DNA of 11,684 nt from Bacteroidota bacterium. Lineage in GTDB: Bacteria; Bacteroidota; Rhodothermia; Balneolales; HLUCCA01. The stretch spans positions 1 through 11,684 of the forward strand of contig DLXM01000022.1 of assembly GCA_003448835.1 (NCBI GenBank), given 5' to 3'. Positions 6,388-11,684 of this stretch are shown here, piece by piece (the stretch's first letter is position 1; each line of letters opens with the position of its first letter). The position numbers and the translations under genes are program-made. Below the pieces are notes generated by a model. It did not search any database, was not told the DNA's origin, and was given only the letters and a program-made list of their open reading frames with translations.

Positions 6388-9300
6388 TTGGCTGAATCTG
6401 TAAAAATATTGGTTATTGAGGATGATGAAATTGACCGTCTTGCTTTCAAGAGGGCTGCAAAATTATATCATTTACCCATTGTAACTACAATGGCAACAAG
6501 TATCGATGAGGCAAAAATTGCACTGCAACAAGATAGTTTTGATGTAATTTTCACCGATTATTATTTGGATGATGGTGATGCAAAAGATGTAATTGAAATG
6601 AGTGGATCCACTCCTGTATTGGTTGCAACCGGAACCAATGACATTCAAATTGCCGTCGATATTTTGAAAAATGGGGCATACGATTTTTTGGTTAAAGATA
6701 TTGATCGAAGTTATTTACGGGTCTTGCCTTATACCATTGAAAAAGTACTTCAGAAAAAAGCTGCATTACAGGATCAACGTATACTTTCATCGGTTGTAAC
6801 AAATATTCGGGATAATGTTGTAATCATCGATTCAAGTGATACAATCATTTTTGTTAATCCGGCGTTTTGTGAAACATACGGATATACTGAAGCTGAAATT
6901 ACCGGGATGCCGGTAAGTATCATCATTCCGATGGAATTCAGAAATGATCCCGATACATTTCTTGTTCGCAATAAACCGGTCGATCAGGTACATGTAAAAA
7001 AGAGTGGTAAAACAATAAATGTTTCGACCACTATATCTGATTTAAGTGATCAGAATAGTGATTCTACAAAACGAATCATAGTAACGCGTGATGTATCCGA
7101 ACGAACTCAAATGCTGATTCAGTTACGTGATAGTCAGAAGCAATTAAGAACCATCTTTGATAACTCTGCTGTCGGTATTGGGCTTTTTCATACAGATGGG
7201 AAGTTAATTCAATTCAATTCGAAGCTTTCAGAATTGTTGGGTTACAATAATGAAGATTTGTATGGTAAAAATCTGAATGAGTTATCGCATCAAGCAGATC
7301 AGCATATAGATCGTGATAATTATATCAAACTTTTAAAAAACAAAATTGATAGTTACACGGCAGAACGTCGGTTGATTCGATCGACCGGTGAAATTGTCTG
7401 GACGCGTCTCAATATTTCATTAGTGAGAGAAAGTGATTTAGATAAAGCATTGTATACTATTGTTATTTTTGAGGATATAACGGACAGAAAAGAGATTGAA
7501 AAAGCCTTAAAAGCATCTGAAGTGCGTGTTGAAGGTATAGTAACTTCATTGAAAGATGTGGTTTATTCTATTGATCCTGGTACAACAAAAATCCAATATG
7601 TTAATCAAGCCGTTTCAGAAGTTTTTGAGATGAGTCCGAATGAGTTTATGCACGACCTCAAGCATTGGACCAAAATGATCCACGGGGGTGATTTACAGAA
7701 GGTTTTAAATGCGCAACAAGAAATTCTAAAAGATGGTAAGGTAGAATTAGAATATCGGATTATATCACCCGCTGGAAACATAAAATGGATTCGGGATCGA
7801 AGTTGGATAGTTTATAATGAGGATCATGAAATTGAACGAATAGATGGTATCATCACTGATATTTCTAAGCGAAAAGTAGCAGAGCAAGCTCATCGAGATA
7901 GTGAGGAACGATACCGGACTGCAGTTCAAAGTTCCGTGGAAGCTATTTATATGCTCAATCCGATAAATAGTCAGGTTATTGAGGCTAACGATGCATTTTG
8001 TAATCTTTTGGGATATACCCATGAAGAAGCTTTGACGCTTAATATATTAGATTTTGTTAAAGGTGATTATAATAGTGTAAGTAGCCTAATCAATTTTATT
8101 CTTGATACTGGTGGTGGTCAACTTGGTGAACGTAATTGGATTAAAAAAGATGGTACCGAAATTGTAGTTCAGGTAAATGGTAGTAGAATTCGGCAACGTG
8201 ACCAAGAAACGCTGTTTGTAGTTGCAAGAGATATTACCGAAGAGAAAAAATTTACCGATAAACTTGAAAAAGAGCGTAAACTTCTCAAGGAAGTTGTTAG
8301 TAATGCACCGATACCTATGGCATTACTAGATGAGAATCTTCGATTTATACTATATAGTAAAACCTGGATTCAAGCATATGGTGCAGCCAGAGAAAAATTA
8401 GAAGGGAAATATCTATTTGATGTCTATAAACAAATTCCCACCGATTGGGTGGGATATTGTGAACGGGGTGTAAAAGGTGAAGTCTTAAGTATTCCAGAAC
8501 AAGAAGTTACAGCGGCAGATGGCTCTAAAATCTATCTAAGACTTGCGATTCACCCTTGGGGTGATCTTAATAACCAACAAAATGGAATTGTTATCGCTGC
8601 AGAGCGAATTGATGAGTTGGTGCATGCTCGAAAACAAGCTGAAAACGCGAATCTTGCTAAGTCTGCATTTTTAGCCCGTATTACGCATGAATTGAGGACT
8701 CCGCTAAATGCTGTTCTGGGTTACTCTCAAATCATGATTAAAGATACTGACTTGAGTGATACTCATAAAGCTTATGTGGGAAGTATGTATCGAAGTGGGA
8801 TGCATTTACTCAACATGATTAATGATATACTTGATCTGTCAAAAATTGAAGCCAGTAAAATGGATCTTCAAATGGGATCTGTTAATCTGACTGAATTACT
8901 TTCAGACCTTTTTGAAATGTTTAGAATGCGATGTGAAAATAAAGGTTTAGAATTAGTATTTGAAATTGATGAACGATTAAATCCAATGGTTTGGACCGAT
9001 CGTAGTAAGCTAAATCAGGTTTTGATTAATCTACTTGGAAATGCAATTAAGTTTACCAATCGGGGTAAAGTTTTGATGAAACTTGAACTACTTAAGTACC
9101 TTGAGACAGATCACACCCAGCAAATCCAAATCTCTGTACAAGATACCGGAATAGGAATACCTGAAGAGGATGTTCAAAAAGTTTTCGAAGCATTTCATCA
9201 GTCCAGTAATGCAGATAATCAGGGAACCGGACTTGGTTTGTCGATCACTCAAAAAATCGTTGAATTATTTGGTGGTCACATTAAAGTAGAGTCTAAAATC

Positions 9301-10065
9301 GGTGTTGGCTCCGAGTTTATTGTAACTATCCCATTAGAAATATCTGATGTGTCTGCATCAGAGGAGGGCGATAAATTTAATCATGTAATTGGTATACTTG
9401 GAAATAAAGTACCCAAAGTATTAATTGCAGACGATGTTTTACATAATAGGCATGTAGTTCGTTTGCTCATGGAAAGAATCGGATTTGAAGTAATTGAAGC
9501 AGAAAATGGTGAAGAAGCTGTCAATCAATTTAAAAAACACAATCCTGATTTTATTATAATGGATATTATAATGCCTGTAATGGATGGTGTAAAAGCGATG
9601 CACGCAATTAAAAAAATGAAACTGGGGAAAAGTACACCAATTATCGCCTTAACAGCTAGTGGTTTTGACGATAAACGCGAACAACTTATCAATGCTGGAT
9701 TTGATGATTATGTGTTAAAACCATTTACCGAAGCGATCCTTTTAAAATCCATAGCCGACCATTCTCATATAGAATTTATTTTTGAAAAAACCTCAGATAA
9801 CCAATTAGAATCCCCGGTAGAAATTACAGTTTTGAGTGCTTTGGAGGATTGGAATAATCTGGATGTTTCTGTTCAACAAAAACTCTTTGAGCATATTGAA
9901 ATTCAAGAACTCGAAGAGATTAAAAAAATTGCAAATGATACAGAAATGAAGAAAAATTCTCCTTATTTGTCATCTCTTCTGCGTAAATCAGCCGAAGATT
10001 TTGATTTCTTTAAGTTAAATCAACTGCTTGAAGTGATTAGTAAATCCTCCGGAAATGATTTTTGA
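6388..10065 (+). CDS. large soluble hybrid histidine kinase (REC, five PAS-like segments, HisKA, HATPase, REC)
   Basis: 1225 residues without signal peptide or membrane segment. An N-terminal receiver (about 4-122) has acidic pocket Glu11/Asp12/Asp13, phosphoacceptor Asp57, Thr81 and Lys103. Five PAS/PAC-like segments follow, about 130-240, 250-370, 378-498, 504-620 and 628-742, with recurring ends such as VTRDVSERT, FEDITDRK, ITDISKRK and VARDITEEK. The kinase core has H-box ITHELRTP with His767, N-box residues Asn881 and Asn885, G1 DTGIGIP (919-925), F-box near 936 and G2 GTGLGLSI (946-953). A second receiver (about 1008-1125) has Asp1015/Asp1016, Asp1059, Thr1089 and Lys1111. A helical tail of about 100 residues follows without an HPt HxxKG motif. 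The start is TTG at 6388, the only common start codon between the preceding stop (11 nt upstream) and the receiver. An incoming phosphoryl group on Asp57 could tune the kinase, and Asp1059 would take it from His767. The stimulus is unknown. Confidence 0.93.
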   Translation: MAESVKILVIEDDEIDRLAFKRAAKLYHLPIVTTMATSIDEAKIALQQDSFDVIFTDYYLDDGDAKDVIEMSGSTPVLVATGTNDIQIAVDILKNGAYDFLVKDIDRSYLRVLPYTIEKVLQKKAALQDQRILSSVVTNIRDNVVIIDSSDTIIFVNPAFCETYGYTEAEITGMPVSIIIPMEFRNDPDTFLVRNKPVDQVHVKKSGKTINVSTTISDLSDQNSDSTKRIIVTRDVSERTQMLIQLRDSQKQLRTIFDNSAVGIGLFHTDGKLIQFNSKLSELLGYNNEDLYGKNLNELSHQADQHIDRDNYIKLLKNKIDSYTAERRLIRSTGEIVWTRLNISLVRESDLDKALYTIVIFEDITDRKEIEKALKASEVRVEGIVTSLKDVVYSIDPGTTKIQYVNQAVSEVFEMSPNEFMHDLKHWTKMIHGGDLQKVLNAQQEILKDGKVELEYRIISPAGNIKWIRDRSWIVYNEDHEIERIDGIITDISKRKVAEQAHRDSEERYRTAVQSSVEAIYMLNPINSQVIEANDAFCNLLGYTHEEALTLNILDFVKGDYNSVSSLINFILDTGGGQLGERNWIKKDGTEIVVQVNGSRIRQRDQETLFVVARDITEEKKFTDKLEKERKLLKEVVSNAPIPMALLDENLRFILYSKTWIQAYGAAREKLEGKYLFDVYKQIPTDWVGYCERGVKGEVLSIPEQEVTAADGSKIYLRLAIHPWGDLNNQQNGIVIAAERIDELVHARKQAENANLAKSAFLARITHELRTPLNAVLGYSQIMIKDTDLSDTHKAYVGSMYRSGMHLLNMINDILDLSKIEASKMDLQMGSVNLTELLSDLFEMFRMRCENKGLELVFEIDERLNPMVWTDRSKLNQVLINLLGNAIKFTNRGKVLMKLELLKYLETDHTQQIQISVQDTGIGIPEEDVQKVFEAFHQSSNADNQGTGLGLSITQKIVELFGGHIKVESKIGVGSEFIVTIPLEISDVSASEEGDKFNHVIGILGNKVPKVLIADDVLHNRHVVRLLMERIGFEVIEAENGEEAVNQFKKHNPDFIIMDIIMPVMDGVKAMHAIKKMKLGKSTPIIALTASGFDDKREQLINAGFDDYVLKPFTEAILLKSIADHSHIEFIFEKTSDNQLESPVEITVLSALEDWNNLDVSVQQKLFEHIEIQELEEIKKIANDTEMKKNSPYLSSLLRKSAEDFDFFKLNQLLEVISKSSGNDF

Positions 10066-10083
10066 ATCACCAAATAATTCCAA

Positions 10084-11226
10084 ATGACACAAAATTCATC
10101 ATATAGCATTCTAATAGTTGACGATACGCAGCAAAATGTTCAAGTATTATCGCAGATATTAAGAGATGCCGGTTATAAGGTATTGGCAGCATTTAATGGT
10201 CCAAGTGCCCTAAATCTAATTAATAAACGTCCACCTGATATGATATTACTGGATGTGATGATGCCTGGAATGTCTGGATTTGAAGTGGCTGAATCGTTAA
10301 AAAAACACGATGAATATAAATCGATCCCTATCATATTTTTATCTGCTTTGGATGAGATTGAAGCCAAAATGAAAGCATTTGAATCAGGTGGAGTCGATTA
10401 TATCACGAAGCCATTTCAACATCAGGAGGTTTTAGCGAGAATCGAATTGCATTTACGTTTAAAAACTTTGGAAAAGGAACGTGAAAGCTACATTAAGGAC
10501 TTAAAGCAACAAAGAGAAAACCTGGAAAAACTCAATAAAGAGAAAGATGATATTCTGGGGATTATAAGTCACGATATGAGAAATCCACTGGGTGGAATTA
10601 TCGGAATTTCAAATTTTCTGATTACAGAACCTGTTGATAATCCTTCTGAGATGGAGGATATGTTGAAACTTATTGAGCAGAGTGCTGAAAAATTACTTGC
10701 ATTGGTCAATGATCTATTAAATGTTGCAATCATTGAAGCGAATACATTTTCTGTCAATCTGGAAGAGACTGATGTCTTAATTCTAATCGATGACGTAATT
10801 CAGTTACACCAACCTGCAGCAAAATCAAAACATGTTGCTATAGTCACCGAATATCCTCCCAAAAGTGTAATAGCTAAACTGGATAAATCAAAAATCACTC
10901 AGGTAATCGGAAATTTAATTTCGAACGCGATCAAGTTTACTAAGTCAGGTGGGCAGATAACCATTAAAGTTGAGACACCCACTAATGTTGAAAACAAAGT
11001 TTTGAGAATATTTATTAGAGATACCGGAATTGGAATTCCTGATGAACTGATGCCAATTTTATTTAAAAAAATGTCTGGACATCAACGAAATGGCACAAAT
11101 GGCGAAAAGGGTACAGGTCTTGGTATGCCTATCGTTAAACGGTATGTAGAAGCACATCACGGAACAATTTCAGTATCGAGTGCACCAAATGAAGGAACAT
11201 TGTTCACCATAGATTTACCACAATAA
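10084..11226 (+). CDS. response regulator-histidine kinase fusion (REC-HisKA-HATPase)
   Basis: 380-residue soluble protein. The N-terminal receiver (about 7-124) has Asp13/Asp14, phosphoacceptor Asp57 in LLDVMMPGMSGFE, Ser87 and Lys109. A likely coiled-coil signalling helix follows (about 126-158), then DHp with H-box ISHDMRNPLGG (His163). The ATPase domain carries N-box NLISNAIKFT (Asn277 and Asn281), G1 DTGIGIPDE (Asp313) and G2 GTGLGMPIV. All catalytic boxes look intact. The architecture means kinase output is likely gated by phosphorylation of the protein's own receiver, so it would act in the middle of a relay, downstream of the hybrid kinase encoded 18 nt upstream. The start ATG at 10084 has no Shine-Dalgarno sequence and gives a receiver N-terminus of normal length. 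There is no membrane segment. The partner downstream may be the receiver-only protein encoded after the 89-nt gap. Confidence 0.93.
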   Translation: MTQNSSYSILIVDDTQQNVQVLSQILRDAGYKVLAAFNGPSALNLINKRPPDMILLDVMMPGMSGFEVAESLKKHDEYKSIPIIFLSALDEIEAKMKAFESGGVDYITKPFQHQEVLARIELHLRLKTLEKERESYIKDLKQQRENLEKLNKEKDDILGIISHDMRNPLGGIIGISNFLITEPVDNPSEMEDMLKLIEQSAEKLLALVNDLLNVAIIEANTFSVNLEETDVLILIDDVIQLHQPAAKSKHVAIVTEYPPKSVIAKLDKSKITQVIGNLISNAIKFTKSGGQITIKVETPTNVENKVLRIFIRDTGIGIPDELMPILFKKMSGHQRNGTNGEKGTGLGMPIVKRYVEAHHGTISVSSAPNEGTLFTIDLPQ

Positions 11227-11232
11227 AATTAG

Positions 11233-11255
11233 ATTAGTACAATCGATATACTAAT
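11233..11255 (+). promoter_or_regulatory. inverted repeat between the REC-kinase gene and the next regulator
   Basis: ATTAGTA (11233-11239) and TACTAAT (11249-11255) are perfect seven-base inverted arms around a nine-base loop. The loop contains the palindrome ATCGAT (11242-11247), centred within half a base of the outer repeat. It starts 6 nt after the preceding stop codon and has no T-run behind it, so an operator or RNA hairpin is more likely than an intrinsic terminator. It is AT-rich, so chance cannot be excluded. Confidence 0.4.
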
Positions 11256-11265
11256 GATTAAGAGT

Positions 11266-11273
11266 TATCTTTG
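11266..11273 (+). promoter_or_regulatory. possible FCB-type -7 promoter element
   Basis: TATCTTTG exactly matches the TAnnTTTG -7 consensus known from Bacteroidota and would give a leader of about 35 nt before the ATG at 11316. I find no convincing TTTG -33 element at the expected distance upstream, so this rests on one short match. Confidence 0.25.
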
Positions 11274-11315
11274 AATCAAATTCGTTAAATTACTTTAATT
11301 ATCAACGATACTTTT

Positions 11316-11666
11316 ATGGGTCCTAATAATAGAATTTTACTAGTAGAAGATAACGAGAGTATCTCAAAGCTTGTCGAATACAAACTCAGTAAAGATGGGT
11401 ATAAAATTGATGTTTGCAGTAACGGGTTAGCTGGTTTAGATGCAATAAAAGAGCATGAATATGATTTGATAATTCTTGATGTTATGATGCCTGGTATGTC
11501 TGGGTTTGAAATCCTTCAGGAAATGAGGACGATGGAGCACCGAAAAAATGCCAAGGTCATGATGTTGACGTCAAAAAACAGAGAAGAAGATATAGCCAGA
11601 GGATTTGGACTTGGGGTAAGTGAGTACATGGGGAAGCCTTTCAAAGTAGCAGAGTTGTCGATGTGA
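11316..11666 (+). CDS. receiver-only response regulator, slightly short at the C-terminus
   Basis: 116 residues forming one receiver domain, with acidic pocket Glu11/Asp12, phosphoacceptor Asp55 in LIILDVMMPGMSGFE, Thr85 in VMMLTSKNR and Lys107 in YMGKPF. No DNA-binding or enzymatic output domain is present. Receivers normally run to about residue 120-125. This one ends directly after KPFKVAELSM, cutting the last helix (alpha 5) in half at TGA 11664-11666. The stop may be real, giving a CheY/Spo0F-like single-domain shuttle. Alternatively a frameshift may have removed the rest of a longer regulator, since another frame opens exactly here. The start ATG at 11316 follows an A/T-rich region without a Shine-Dalgarno sequence. 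Its likely phosphodonor is one of the kinases just upstream (inference from position). Confidence 0.85.
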   Translation: MGPNNRILLVEDNESISKLVEYKLSKDGYKIDVCSNGLAGLDAIKEHEYDLIILDVMMPGMSGFEILQEMRTMEHRKNAKVMMLTSKNREEDIARGFGLGVSEYMGKPFKVAELSM

Positions 11667-11684
11667 AGTTGCTACATTTTTGTA
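11663..11684 (+). CDS. possible start of a further coding region, cut by the window edge
   Basis: GTG at 11663 overlaps the preceding TGA as GTGA and opens a frame with no stop before the window ends. It reads (M/V)KLLHFC. This could be the start of a translationally coupled gene, since a Lys followed by hydrophobic residues would suit a secretion signal. It could equally be the displaced end of the receiver helix of the upstream gene. Only seven codons are visible, so this is a pointer rather than a gene call. Confidence 0.2.

Noticed and set aside
6200..6400. A HATPase domain of the GAF protein hidden by a frameshift
   Set aside because: No N-box, DxGxG or GxGLG coding stretch appears between the DHp end at 6376 and the receiver that begins at 6388, and there is no space for a domain of about 130 residues.
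10252..11520. Recent duplication of the receiver sequence DVMMPGMSGFE in two genes
   Set aside because: The two receivers share this motif, but it is common to many response regulators, and the surrounding residues and codons differ, so conservation explains it.
1..11684. CRISPR arrays, tRNA/rRNA genes, insertion sequences, toxin-antitoxin pairs
   Set aside because: No regularly spaced repeats, cloverleaf-like sequences, transposase motifs or small gene pairs were seen; the gaps are too short (largest 175 nt) and contain only the inverted repeats listed.

Overview
The window is about 11.7 kb of AT-rich bacterial chromosome with every recognisable gene on the + strand. No start codon has a convincing Shine-Dalgarno sequence in front of it; the upstream stretches are A/T-rich instead. 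Together with the order fabG-acpP-fabF-rnc and AT-rich codon use, this suggests a member of the Bacteroidota/Balneolota/Chlorobiota (FCB) assemblage. That placement is an inference from style and gene order; no phylogenetic marker such as rRNA is present. I see no insertion sequence, CRISPR array, tRNA or rRNA.

Layout. (1) Positions 1-2980 hold a housekeeping cluster: the 3' part of fabG, then acpP, fabF and rnc (fatty-acid elongation plus RNase III). (2) Positions 2981-3155 are a 175-nt spacer with three successive inverted repeats. (3) Positions 3156-5619 hold a branched-chain amino-acid aminotransferase with a GTG start, then thyA and folA. The last two overlap by ATGA and form the dTMP-synthesis/folate-recycling pair. 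(4) Positions 5585-11226 hold three phosphorelay genes following folA with almost no gaps. The first is a GAF protein that ends right after a histidine-containing dimerisation (DHp) domain and has no ATP-binding domain. The second is a 1225-residue soluble hybrid kinase (REC, five PAS-like segments, HisKA, HATPase, REC, helical tail). The third is a REC-HisKA-HATPase protein. (5) After an 89-nt gap with a clear inverted repeat comes a short receiver-only response regulator. It stops early, and a second reading frame opens at its stop codon and runs off the window.

How it may work together. thyA and folA are functionally linked because ThyA oxidises methylene-tetrahydrofolate to dihydrofolate and FolA reduces it back. 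The signalling genes contain four receiver domains and three phosphorylatable DHp histidines, but only two ATPase domains and no DNA-binding or other output domain in view. The layout fits a multi-step cytoplasmic phosphorelay. The kinase-dead GAF-DHp protein could serve as a phosphotransfer shuttle or a heterodimer partner (inference). Its start codon lies inside the 3' end of folA, so its translation may be tied to that of the folate genes. This GAF-DHp/folate linkage is the least ordinary thing here; the rest is conventional.
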